NCBI GenBank assembly: GCA_031368465.1
Contig: JANMNT010000101.1
Location: forward strand, 1-24,064
Source: UKL13-2 sp031368465
GTDB lineage: Bacteria; Pseudomonadota; Gammaproteobacteria; Burkholderiales; Usitatibacteraceae
Reading direction: 5' to 3'
DNA: 24,064 nt
A program made the position numbers and the translations under genes. Under the pieces are notes generated by a model. The model was not told the DNA's origin, made no database searches, and worked only from the letters and a program-made list of their open reading frames with translations. Shown one piece after another: positions 6,307 through 14,603 of this stretch. Every line of letters begins with the position of its first letter. Within the stretch, counting starts at the first letter, position 1.

Positions 6307-8220
6307 ATGACCATGACAACCGAAACCGCAGCGCCCGCAAAAGAAACCCTCGCCTTTCAAACAGAGGTGAAACAGCTTTTGCAATTGATGATCCATTCCC
6401 TCTACTCGAACCGGGAGATCTTCCTTCGCGAACTCGTGTCAAACGCGTCTGACGCCGCAGATAAGTTGCGTTTTGAGGCGGTCACCATACCGGCACTATT
6501 TGAAAATGATAGCGAGCTGAAAATCCGCGTGGCGTTTGACAAGGATGCGGGCACCATAACAATTACAGACAATGGCATTGGAATGTCGCGCGATGAAGTC
6601 ATTGCAAATATCGGCACAATCGCAAAGTCAGGTACCAAGGAATTCTTCGCAAAACTGTCCGGCGATCAACAAAAAGATGCCCATCTTATCGGCCAGTTTG
6701 GCGTCGGCTTTTATTCGGCTTTTATTGTTGCAGACCGGGTAACGCTGACGACCCGCCGCGCGGGCGAGCCGGCAACCAGCGGTGTGCGTTGGGAGTCACA
6801 AGGCGACGGGGAATTCAGTCTTGAAGCAATCAGCAAGCCGGCGCGTGGTACCGAGATCACATTGCATATGAAGGAAGATGCAAAGGAATTTCTGGACGAC
6901 TGGCGTTTGAAATCGATCATCCGCAAGTATTCGGATCACATTCAATTGCCAATCGTCATGCACAAGAGTGAGTGGGATCAGGAAAAGCAGGCGCAAATCG
7001 TCAAGGACGAAGATGAGACCGTCAACAAGGCGAGCGCCATCTGGACGCGCCCCAAAGCGGATATCAGCGACGAGCAGTATCAGGAATTTTATAAACATGT
7101 TTCGCACGATTGGCAGCCGCCTCTTGCGTGGACCCACGCAAAAGTTGAGGGGCGGCAGGAATACACCGAGTTGCTTTACATTCCGGGCCAGGCGCCGTTC
7201 GACATGTTTGATCGCGAACACAAGCACGGTCTGAAGCTTTATGTGCGGCGCGTTTTTATCATGGAAGACGCCGCGCAGCTGTTGCCGCGTTATTTGCGCT
7301 TTGTCAAAGGGGTTGTTGACTCCAACGACCTGCCGCTCAACGTTTCCCGCGAAATTTTGCAAGAGTCAAAGGACGTCGAGGCCATTCGCGCCGGTTGTGT
7401 CAAAAAAGTCCTCGGCCTGCTCGACGATCTTGCTGAAAATGACAAGGAGAAATTTGCAAAATTCTGGGACGCGTTCGGTCGCGTTTTTAAAGAGGGTATC
7501 GGTGAAGACCACGCGAATAAATTGCGCGTGGCAAAACTTAGCCGATTCCAGACAACCCATGGCGGAACGACATCACAATCGGTTTCATTCGCCGACTACA
7601 TCGGACGGATGAAGCCGCAGCAGGAAAAAATCTATTACGTCACGGCCGATACGCTGACCGCCGCGCAAAACAGCCCGCATCTGGAAATTTTCAAGAAAAA
7701 GGATATTGAAGTCATCCTGTTGACCGAACCGGTGGATGAATGGTGGCTGGGATCCCTTGAAGAATATGAGGGCAAAAAGTTGCAGTCGGTCGCAAAAGGT
7801 GACCTCGACCTGGGGGCGTTGGCGGATGCCGCAGAAAAGCAGGCGACCGAGAAGATCGCCGACGAAATGAAGCCGTTCATCGAAAAAATCAAGGCGTCAC
7901 TGGGCGACCGGATCAAGGAAGTGCGGGTGACCAACCGTCTGACCGAGTCGCCGGCCTGTCTGGTTGTTGATGCAAACGAGCTGTCCGGAAACCTTGAGCG
8001 CCTGTTGAAATCGGCGGGTCAGAAAGTGGACGCGGCAAAACCCATCCTCGAAATAAATCCGACGCACCCTATGGTGCAAAAACTCAAAAACGATGCACTT
8101 GCTTCGCGCTTTGACGATTTTGCGCTGATGCTTTTTGAGCAATCGCTTCTGGCCGAAGGCGGCCACCTGGAGGATCCGGCCGGATTTGTCAGGCGGGTGA
8201 ACCAGTTAATACTTGGGTAG
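6307..8220 (+). CDS. htpG: Molecular chaperone HtpG (bacterial Hsp90)
   Basis: This 637-residue cytosolic dimeric ATP-dependent chaperone assists late folding of client proteins. The N-terminal GHKL ATPase is intact: RELVSNASDA at residues 41-50 with catalytic Glu42 and Mg-binding Asn46, DNGIGM at 88-93 and the lid motif GQFGVGFYS at 129-137. The middle domain includes the NVSREILQ loop, whose Arg usually contacts the ATP gamma-phosphate. The dimerisation domain ends in VRRVNQLILG. Length is typical for HtpG. ATG 6307 (MTMTTETAAP...) has no visible Shine-Dalgarno, and a second ATG two codons later is no better, so the start is uncertain by a few residues. HtpG is usually driven by sigma-32. 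A CTTGAA lies 34 bases before the start, but no matching -10 is at the right distance. Confidence 0.97.
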   Translation: MTMTTETAAPAKETLAFQTEVKQLLQLMIHSLYSNREIFLRELVSNASDAADKLRFEAVTIPALFENDSELKIRVAFDKDAGTITITDNGIGMSRDEVIANIGTIAKSGTKEFFAKLSGDQQKDAHLIGQFGVGFYSAFIVADRVTLTTRRAGEPATSGVRWESQGDGEFSLEAISKPARGTEITLHMKEDAKEFLDDWRLKSIIRKYSDHIQLPIVMHKSEWDQEKQAQIVKDEDETVNKASAIWTRPKADISDEQYQEFYKHVSHDWQPPLAWTHAKVEGRQEYTELLYIPGQAPFDMFDREHKHGLKLYVRRVFIMEDAAQLLPRYLRFVKGVVDSNDLPLNVSREILQESKDVEAIRAGCVKKVLGLLDDLAENDKEKFAKFWDAFGRVFKEGIGEDHANKLRVAKLSRFQTTHGGTTSQSVSFADYIGRMKPQQEKIYYVTADTLTAAQNSPHLEIFKKKDIEVILLTEPVDEWWLGSLEEYEGKKLQSVAKGDLDLGALADAAEKQATEKIADEMKPFIEKIKASLGDRIKEVRVTNRLTESPACLVVDANELSGNLERLLKSAGQKVDAAKPILEINPTHPMVQKLKNDALASRFDDFALMLFEQSLLAEGGHLEDPAGFVRRVNQLILG

Positions 8221-8321
8221 ACGGTTGCCGCGGCGGTCATTGCAGCGTGTTGCGAAATGGATTTGTTGGGCGTATTGTTACAGGACAGTTTCAATTTGAA
8301 AATCTCGATTGGAGGTTCAAA

Positions 8322-8564
8322 ATGAATCCAGTTCGATTCTTTGCGGGCAAGCGCGCCAGCAAGCTGATGGTTGTTGCTCTGCTCGGTGTGTTGGGTGGTT
8401 GCGCCGGCTTAATGGACGGAATTGATGCGCGGGAAGTCGATTGGCGGCGTGTGAACAATGTTGAGAGCAATGCGCAAAAGATAGGCGCCCAAATTATCTG
8501 GCTGCATTATCCGGAACGCAATGTAATCGCCCCGGCTGTGGTAAAGGCGGATAAGCCAATCTAG
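8322..8564 (+). CDS. Small predicted outer-membrane lipoprotein, unknown function
   Basis: The gene encodes 80 residues. A strong Shine-Dalgarno GGAGG at 8311-8315, six bases before ATG 8322, fixes this start rather than the longer open frame from 8247. The N-terminus (MNPVRFFAGKRASKLMVVAL) leads into the lipobox LGGC followed by Ala at +2. Signal peptidase II should therefore cut before this Cys, and the protein should be sorted to the outer membrane. The mature part is about 47 residues (CAGLMDGIDAREVDWRRVNN...) with no motif I recognise. It lies 101 bases after htpG with no terminator between them, so read-through from htpG is possible, but a functional link is not shown. It is convergent with queG, 21 bases away. 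Confidence 0.75.
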   Translation: MNPVRFFAGKRASKLMVVALLGVLGGCAGLMDGIDAREVDWRRVNNVESNAQKIGAQIIWLHYPERNVIAPAVVKADKPI

Positions 8565-8585
8565 CTTGGTTGTTTAGCACCGCGT

Positions 8586-9680
8586 TTATGCGTTTAGCGC
8601 CCAGTCAATATGTTCCCGAACCAGTGGGGATTCGGCGGTTTGCGTTGCCAATAGGGCTGCGGAAATCGCGCCGCGTGCTGAAGCCTCAATTTGTTCGGAA
8701 CGGATCGCATTGCCCATCGCGATTGCGAGGTTGCGCCGCCACCGTTCGTAACCGATACGCCTGATCGCCGAACCCGCCATCCGGTTCAACCACTCGGCCT
8801 CGGTCCAGGCCCATAGCGTCAGCAGCGAGATATTATCCAAGTTGTGACGAATCGCAAAGTCGGGCTCGACGGTGCGGACGGCGTATTTGTTCCATGGACA
8901 CACCAACTGGCAATCATCGCAGCCGTATATGCGATTGCCAATTGCACGGCGAAATTCGACCGGGATGCTGCCTTTATGTTCGATGGTGAGATATGAAATG
9001 CAGCGTCTTGCATCAAGCAGATACGGTGCAACGATCGCCTGGGTTGGGCAAATATCCAAACACTTGCGACACGTGCCGCAATGTTCGGTGGTGGGTGTGT
9101 CGATTGCCAACGGCAGGTTGACGTACATTTCACCCAGAAAAAACATCGAACCCGCATCACGGTTAAGCAAAAGGGTGTGTTTTCCGCGCCAGCCAATTCC
9201 CGCCTTGGTGGCAAGTGCGACTTCCATCACCGGCGCTGAATCCGCGAAGACGCGGTATTCGAACCCGTCGACGGCTGCCGCGATTTTTGTCGCGAGCGCC
9301 TGTAGTTTGGCGCGCATGACCTTGTGGTAGTCGCGGCCAAGCGCATAACGCGAAACAAAGCCGGACTCGCCGTCTTCAATCGTATTCCAACTGTCGCGGG
9401 CGGCAGGCGCTTCGTAGTTCAAGCGGGTGGTGATGATCCGTAGGGTGCCCGGGACGATAGTTGACGGAACTGCCCGGTTGCTTCCGCTGCTGCCGTCGTG
9501 GCGCGCCATATAATCCATGTCACCGTGAAAGCCGCGGCTGAGCCAATCATTGAGCATTGCCGCTTCGTGAGTCAGGTCGGTATCGGTGATGCCGACTTCC
9601 TGAAAGCCCAGCGCCAAGCCCCAAGTTTTGATGTCCGCAGCCAGTGCTGTGAAATCGATATCTTTTGAAATAGAAACCAT
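8586..9680 (-). CDS. queG: Epoxyqueuosine reductase QueG
   Basis: This 364-residue cobalamin- and iron-sulfur-dependent enzyme performs the last step of queuosine synthesis: reduction of epoxyqueuosine to queuosine at tRNA position 34. Two [4Fe-4S] cluster motifs are complete: CGTCRKCLDICP (Cys201, 204, 207, 211) with Cys227, and CDDCQLVCP (Cys254, 257, 261). The upstream VFADSAPVMEVALATKAGIG segment carries the conserved Asp of the catalytic domain and is followed by WRGKHTLLLN. The C-terminal part (ITEA-type alpha repeats, near residues 310-360) is typical of the family. It is divergent from tsaE with 16 bases between start codons, so each promoter must lie within or beyond the other gene's 5' end. 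E. coli shows a similar queG/tsaE neighbourhood. Confidence 0.96.
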   Translation of the reverse strand: MVSISKDIDFTALAADIKTWGLALGFQEVGITDTDLTHEAAMLNDWLSRGFHGDMDYMARHDGSSGSNRAVPSTIVPGTLRIITTRLNYEAPAARDSWNTIEDGESGFVSRYALGRDYHKVMRAKLQALATKIAAAVDGFEYRVFADSAPVMEVALATKAGIGWRGKHTLLLNRDAGSMFFLGEMYVNLPLAIDTPTTEHCGTCRKCLDICPTQAIVAPYLLDARRCISYLTIEHKGSIPVEFRRAIGNRIYGCDDCQLVCPWNKYAVRTVEPDFAIRHNLDNISLLTLWAWTEAEWLNRMAGSAIRRIGYERWRRNLAIAMGNAIRSEQIEASARGAISAALLATQTAESPLVREHIDWALNA

Positions 9681-9696
9681 GAAAGTAGTCTAGCGG

Positions 9697-10215
9697 ATGT
9701 CTGCACAGGGCCCAGCAAAAACAACAATCAACTTGGTCGATGAGGTCGCCACTCTCGCCTTTGGTGCTGCATTTGCACCGCTATTAGCGGGTGAGCTTCA
9801 CCAATCAACTGTCATTTTTTTGCACGGCGACCTGGGTGCAGGGAAAACCACGCTGGTGCGCGGCATTTTGCGTGGATTGGGATTCGAGGGGAGGGTCAAA
9901 AGTCCCACCTATACATTAGTTGAACTTTATGCGATTTCTAGATTAAACTTGTATCACTTTGATTTTTATCGGTTAACGGATCCAGACGAATGGCACGAAG
10001 CCGGTTTTCGCGACCTCATGAACCAAGTGGCAGTTTGCCTGATCGAGTGGCCGGAAAAGGCGCTCGGCGCAGGCGTGCCGTTGCCGACCGCGGACCTGGA
10101 AATTTATCTGTCGACGACACCGGACAACCGGCGGCAATTGGTGATGAGCGCAAACACGACCGCAGGGCAAGCCATGGCAGATGCGCTGAGCTGCACATTC
10201 CATCCTGTCCCTTAG
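9697..10215 (+). CDS. tsaE: tRNA t6A biosynthesis ATPase TsaE
   Basis: This 172-residue cytosolic P-loop ATPase works with TsaB and TsaD to make N6-threonylcarbamoyladenosine at tRNA position 37. Walker A is HGDLGAGKTTLVRGIL (about residues 44-59), followed by the family motif VKSPTYTLVELY and HFDFYRL. The downstream LIEWPEKA segment is also typical. It is slightly longer than E. coli TsaE (153) because of a C-terminal extension. The start at 9697 (MSAQGPAKTT) has only a weak AGCGG upstream. It ends 14 bases before the proposed start of the amidase gene, whose Shine-Dalgarno overlaps this gene's end, so the two are likely cotranscribed and coupled. Confidence 0.95.
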   Translation: MSAQGPAKTTINLVDEVATLAFGAAFAPLLAGELHQSTVIFLHGDLGAGKTTLVRGILRGLGFEGRVKSPTYTLVELYAISRLNLYHFDFYRLTDPDEWHEAGFRDLMNQVAVCLIEWPEKALGAGVPLPTADLEIYLSTTPDNRRQLVMSANTTAGQAMADALSCTFHPVP

Positions 10216-10229
10216 CAGGAGTTGTTTCG

Positions 10230-11648
10230 ATATCAGTATCGCGACGATCTTTTCTGGCGGGTGCCGCGTCGGCGGTATTGCCAACGCTCGCCTCCGCGCT
10301 GCTTGCAACAGACGCCATCGCTGCAATCGTGTCACCGCCCACCCGGCTGAGTGCCGCCCGAGTGTGGCCGGCATCAGAGTACACACGCGTGACCTTTGAA
10401 GCCGCCGGTGCGTTCAAATTTCAGCACTTTTTTGTCAAGGACCCGGAGCGCCTGGTGCTTGATATCGAAAACGTCGAGTTTGGCGACCCATTAAAAACGC
10501 TGGCGGCCAAGGTTGGCGGAAACGATCCATTCATCAAGTCGGTACGGGTGGGCATCAATCGCCCAAACGTCGTGCGGGTTGTCCTCGATTTAAAAACCGA
10601 GGTGCTGCCGCAGGTCTTTGCCGTGCCACCCGTAGGCGAATTTGGGCATCGGCTGATGCTCGACATTTATCCCGCCAAACCCACCGACCCGATGCTGGCA
10701 TTGCTCAACGACGATATCGCACCATTCGGCAAGGGTCTGTCAGATCTGCAAATCCCCCAGAATTCACCTTCGACCCCCGATGCCACAAACACGGTATCAA
10801 AGGGCGGCGCCTCTAAACCAGGTGAACCCGTGCCCGCGCCACCGGAAAACAATCCGGCGGTGGCGGGCACAACTTCTTCAAAAGCTGCGCCGGACAAATC
10901 GTCGAAAAAGCCTGAAGCACCGGCGATCATTGCCGGTAAGAAACCGCAAAGACCGTTTGTTGTGGTGCTGGACCCCGGGCATGGCGGCGAGGACCCGGGT
11001 GCGGTTGGGCGCCGTGGAACGCGTGAAAAAGATATTGTGCTGACCATTTCGAGGCAATTGCGCGCCAGATTCGACGACGATTCGCAATTTCGAATTGCGC
11101 TGACACGCGATGGTGATTTTTTTGTGCCGCTGCATCACCGCGTGCAGCGCGCGCGCCGTTTGAAAGCCGACCTGTTTGTGAGTGTGCACGCCGATGCATT
11201 TAACCAACCTCAGGCCAACGGTTCATCAGTATTTGCGTTGTCGGAACGCGGGGCAACCTCGACCGCCGCGAAATGGCTTGCCAACAAAGAAAACGATGCG
11301 GACCTAATCGGCGGAATCAACCTCAGCACCCGCGACGCCGGGCTGGCGCGAATTCTTCTCGACCTGTCACAAACGGCGCAAATCAATGATTCGTTACGAA
11401 TCGGCCGCTATGTTTTGTCGGAACTCGGCGAGGTCAATCGTCTGCACAAACCGCAGGTTGAGCAGGCCGGATTTGCGGTTCTGAAGGCGCCTGACATTCC
11501 ATCCATATTGATCGAAACGGCGTTTATATCCAATCCGGAGGAAGAGCGAAAACTCGGTGACGCTGTCTATCAGGCAAAAATGGCCGACGCCATTGCTGAC
11601 GGGATTCGTACCTACTTCAAGAAGAATCCGGCGCTGGCCCGAGCCTGA
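10230..11648 (+). CDS. amiC: Tat-exported N-acetylmuramoyl-L-alanine amidase (AmiC/AmiB type) with a probable ATA start
   Basis: This periplasmic zinc amidase cleaves the peptide stem from murein at division septa. A twin-arginine signal SRRSFLAGAASAVLPTLAS is followed by an AMIN domain (about residues 40-140), a Pro/Ser/Lys-rich linker, and an Amidase_3 domain. The catalytic domain has zinc ligands in VVVLDPGHGGEDPGAVG, REKDIVL and FVSVHADAF, and catalytic Glu in LIETAFISN. No ATG, GTG or TTG lies in frame between the tsaE stop and the Tat motif. The best start is ATA 10230, 8 bases after a perfect AGGAG (10217-10221), giving 472 residues with four residues before the twin Arg. The alternative, ATG 9990 deep inside tsaE, would bury the signal about 80 residues in. 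The family is certain; AmiC versus AmiB naming is not. Confidence 0.93.
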   Translation: MSVSRRSFLAGAASAVLPTLASALLATDAIAAIVSPPTRLSAARVWPASEYTRVTFEAAGAFKFQHFFVKDPERLVLDIENVEFGDPLKTLAAKVGGNDPFIKSVRVGINRPNVVRVVLDLKTEVLPQVFAVPPVGEFGHRLMLDIYPAKPTDPMLALLNDDIAPFGKGLSDLQIPQNSPSTPDATNTVSKGGASKPGEPVPAPPENNPAVAGTTSSKAAPDKSSKKPEAPAIIAGKKPQRPFVVVLDPGHGGEDPGAVGRRGTREKDIVLTISRQLRARFDDDSQFRIALTRDGDFFVPLHHRVQRARRLKADLFVSVHADAFNQPQANGSSVFALSERGATSTAAKWLANKENDADLIGGINLSTRDAGLARILLDLSQTAQINDSLRIGRYVLSELGEVNRLHKPQVEQAGFAVLKAPDIPSILIETAFISNPEEERKLGDAVYQAKMADAIADGIRTYFKKNPALARA

Positions 11649-11672
11649 CGACGCGCTTCATGATTGCGTCGT
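11648..11672. terminator. Weak hairpin between the convergent amidase and GGDEF-EAL genes
   Basis: A seven-base-pair stem (ACGACGC 11648-11654 with GCGTCGT 11666-11672) and an 11-base loop lie in the 34-base gap between two convergent genes. The following plus-strand sequence GCGGGATTGTTTACG has only a poor T run, so intrinsic termination would be inefficient. Position, more than strength, suggests a shared terminator. Confidence 0.3.
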
Positions 11673-11682
11673 GCGGGATTGT

Positions 11683-14160
11683 TTACGCTGCCACGCGTTG
11701 ACTCTTAAGCAGCGCAGTCACTTCCGGTGTGGTCAGCGGCTTGGCAAACAAATATCCCTGAAAAACGTCACAGCCATTGGCGCGCAGGAATTCCAGTTGT
11801 GAGACCTGCTCAACGCCCTCCGCAACGACACGCAAGCCCAATCGTTTGCCCATTGCGATGATCGCCTCGGTGATTGAGCAACTGTTTGCATCATCCGGAA
11901 TTTGTGAAATGAAGCTTCGGTCAATCTTTAGGGACTGGGCGGGCAGGCGCCGCAACTGACCGAGTGACGAGTAACCGACACCAAAATCGTCAATTGAAAT
12001 GGTTGCCCCAAGGCGCCGCAACTCGGCCAGAATTTCGATTGATTGTTCAAGATTGCGCATCGCCATCGTTTCAGTAATTTCGAGGTCGATTCGCGACGCG
12101 GAAATGCCGGTCTCAAGCAGCGCCGCCTTCATTGAAGGAAGCAACTTGCGCGAAACGAACTGTCGCGGCGACAGATTGACCGCTACCGTAAGGTCGCGAT
12201 AGCCCTCCTGATCCCATATTTTGATTTGCTGGCAGGTGGCGCGAAACACCCATTCACCCAGCGGGACGATCAATCCCAATTCCTCTGCGATGGAGATAAA
12301 ATCTTTCGGGAAAATCTCACCATGTTGCGGGTCGTTCCAACGCAGCAACGCCTCAAGCCCGACAATTCTGCCGCTCAAAACATCAACCTGCGGCTGATAG
12401 CGCAGGAAGAACTCATTTCGCTCAATGCCGCGTCGCAAACGGGATTCCACTTCCAGCCTTTTTGAGAGTAGAAAATTGAGGTCGGAAGTAAAGAAGCGGG
12501 CGGTATTTCGGCCGGCGTCCTTGGCCTGATACATCGCCGAATCAGCATGTTTCAACAAATGCTGGATATCAGTCGCGTCATTTGGATAGTGCGAAATGCC
12601 GATCGAAGCAGTCACGGTCAACTCATGGCCGGCGACCTCGATCGGCTTGGCGAGCTCGGCGAGAATTTTATTGGCCACGATTTGCGTCGACTCAGGTTTG
12701 TCCAAATCGGGCAGGACAATGACAAACTCGTCACCGCCTTCGCGGGATACAGTATCACCCTCCCGCACGACATTGGATAGACGCTTTGAAATGTCGCGCA
12801 ATACATAGTCACCAGTTTCGTGACCGAGTGTATCGTTGACGAGTTTGAACCGGTCCAGGTCGATAAACAACAATCCGACATGATGTTGTTGGCGGCGGGC
12901 CGAGAGAATCGCCTGATTCAAGCGGTCCTGCATCAGGCGACGGTTTGGCAGACCGGTCAGCGCGTCGTGATGCGCCATGTAGTGAATGGTGCGCTCGGTA
13001 TTCAAACGCTCGGTAATATCCTGCACCAACGAAGCGACACCGATGACCTTGTCATCGTCGTCCACCAGCGGCGTGTTGTACCACTCCGTGCTGATTTCGT
13101 CGCCGCGCTTCGTCTTGTTGGTCATCGTTACACGTGTCGAATGACGCGTCTGCATCAGTTCCATCCACATGCCGGCGAGGCGCTCGCTTTCTTCGGCGCC
13201 CTGCACCAACTTGTAGCCTGATTCGCCAATCGCCTCCGCCGCGACGTGACCAAATATGGCCTCAGCAGCAGGGTTCCAGGTGGCAACACAAAAATCCATA
13301 TCCCATTCAATAACCCCAAGTGGCGTACGCTCCAAATGCAGCTTCAATCGTTGCAGGGCAAGCAACTCGGAGCGTTCCGCCTTGCGCCGGTCAAGTGACT
13401 CGGCGACCAGCGCCTTGTTCGCCATTTCGACCCGCATTTTTTCCTCTTCAAGCCGAATTGCGATCAGAACGTTATCGAACCGGGCAGTCAGCGAATCAAG
13501 CAATGCCTTATGCACCTTGCTGTGGACGACGGCCAGCAAGCCAACAAGAATAACGATGGTGAAGCCCAACATTGAACCGGCGCGATCGCCGAAGCCAAAA
13601 GTAATCACACCCATCGGCAATAAGGAAACCAGCGCAGATAGCGTGAACAGGGTGCGGTGCGGTGCAAGATAGGCGACGGCACCGGTGGTCAGCAGCGCCA
13701 CCAGCATCATTACCGGAAGTTGCGTGACACCAGCTTTGGGCAAGAGGGCGGAGCCCATAATGCCCCACAGCATCGCCATCAACAATGTGCCGAAAACAAA
13801 CCGGGACTCCCAAAGCGCCAACCGTTCCGGCGGTGGATTGGCGCGGATGAATAGTTTGTAGAGCCCGTATCGCGCCATCATGATCGCGATCGCCGCGCTG
13901 AACCACGCGAACAGAATCGGCCGTTCGCCCAACTCGTTCCATAAAATTGCGCCGAGCAGGAACGTCACCATGAATTCGGCGAGGTAGCCGACCAATGAGA
14001 ATCGATAGAGCAACCTCACCTGCTCGGAATAAATATGTTGCGCGACAAATGCGCGGTCCTGCGCAGTCACCGGCGACGAGAGCGATAGCCCGGGCACGCC
14101 CAAGGCCCCGTATCCCGCGATATTGTTTCCGAGTTGCTTATTTTTTTCGTTCTGGCTCAC
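11683..14160 (-). CDS. Membrane-bound PAS-GGDEF-EAL protein (c-di-GMP synthesis/degradation)
   Basis: The protein has 825 residues from GTG 14160, or 843 from ATG 14214 (numbering below uses 843). I prefer the GTG because an AAGGG lies 8 bases upstream, while ATG 14214 has no Shine-Dalgarno. Order: about six membrane segments (65-230), a coiled-coil linker (250-295), a PAS domain with LERTPLGVIEWDMD (295-405), GGDEF (410-570) and EAL (590-835). The cyclase active site GGDEF (493-497) and inhibitory site REGD (484-487, RxxD) are intact. The phosphodiesterase side is also intact: EAL 621-623, LEITET 711-716, IDDFGVGYSSL from 741, VVAEGVE 796-802. Both activities are possible; the balance cannot be read from sequence. 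It sits convergent to the amidase, breaking the usual amidase-mutL adjacency. The membrane sensor ligand is unknown. Confidence 0.93.
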   Translation of the reverse strand: MSQNEKNKQLGNNIAGYGALGVPGLSLSSPVTAQDRAFVAQHIYSEQVRLLYRFSLVGYLAEFMVTFLLGAILWNELGERPILFAWFSAAIAIMMARYGLYKLFIRANPPPERLALWESRFVFGTLLMAMLWGIMGSALLPKAGVTQLPVMMLVALLTTGAVAYLAPHRTLFTLSALVSLLPMGVITFGFGDRAGSMLGFTIVILVGLLAVVHSKVHKALLDSLTARFDNVLIAIRLEEEKMRVEMANKALVAESLDRRKAERSELLALQRLKLHLERTPLGVIEWDMDFCVATWNPAAEAIFGHVAAEAIGESGYKLVQGAEESERLAGMWMELMQTRHSTRVTMTNKTKRGDEISTEWYNTPLVDDDDKVIGVASLVQDITERLNTERTIHYMAHHDALTGLPNRRLMQDRLNQAILSARRQQHHVGLLFIDLDRFKLVNDTLGHETGDYVLRDISKRLSNVVREGDTVSREGGDEFVIVLPDLDKPESTQIVANKILAELAKPIEVAGHELTVTASIGISHYPNDATDIQHLLKHADSAMYQAKDAGRNTARFFTSDLNFLLSKRLEVESRLRRGIERNEFFLRYQPQVDVLSGRIVGLEALLRWNDPQHGEIFPKDFISIAEELGLIVPLGEWVFRATCQQIKIWDQEGYRDLTVAVNLSPRQFVSRKLLPSMKAALLETGISASRIDLEITETMAMRNLEQSIEILAELRRLGATISIDDFGVGYSSLGQLRRLPAQSLKIDRSFISQIPDDANSCSITEAIIAMGKRLGLRVVAEGVEQVSQLEFLRANGCDVFQGYLFAKPLTTPEVTALLKSQRVAA

Positions 14161-14214
14161 AACAAAACCCTTGGTGGCGGTACATTGTTTTGGCGGCGAC
14201 ACGTTTACCTGCAT

Positions 14215-14603
14215 GCCAACTTACTGCGCAAGCGTGCAGCGTAAAACACCTGCTTGGAAACACCCCTTTGCCCGGCTCGTATAAGAGCACTTCCAAATTA
14301 AGGTGTATGTCGTTGTTAACAAAACGTAATCCTTGTTGACGAGGTTAGAGGCCATCGCCACAATCGTCAAGTTTATTGGGCGGTTTTCGGCTGAAAATGC
14401 CGTTTTATGCCGTAATCGGGGGATGCAAAGGCAATTCGCCCTGAATTTGACGCAAATACCGGTCAAAACTGACCTTTTCAGCGCGGTGCCAAAGACGCCA
14501 ATTTTTGTAACTTGCGCCAGTCGGGAAAGTCTGTTGCCCCGTTAAATTTGTTGCGCAGCACATCAAACCGGTGATTGCGGCAACAGCCGCTAAAATGATC
14601 CGC
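14215..14603. other. Intergenic region between the c-di-GMP gene and mutL
   Basis: These 389 bases separate divergent genes and should contain promoters for both, the mutL promoter being needed because mutL is cut off from the amidase operon. The only credible coding content is a small minus-strand frame (14405-14605, listed separately). I found no intrinsic terminator, no tRNA and no convincing riboswitch. Two GCAAA-containing segments (near 14423 and 14450) vaguely recall part of a GEMM c-di-GMP aptamer but lack its stems. Confidence 0.5.

Noticed and set aside
9246..9275. TTCGAA-type tRNA T-loop resemblance within queG
   Set aside because: The bases encode conserved QueG residues and no acceptor or anticodon stem can be built around them.
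9990..10229. Upstream extension of the amidase from ATG 9990
   Set aside because: It would overlap tsaE by 226 bases in another frame and place the Tat signal about 80 residues from the N-terminus, where it could not work.
14401..14480. Possible c-di-GMP (GEMM) riboswitch between the GGDEF-EAL gene and mutL
   Set aside because: Two GCAAA-containing segments resemble small parts of the aptamer, but they are on the mutL strand and the required stems and tetraloop/receptor are not found.
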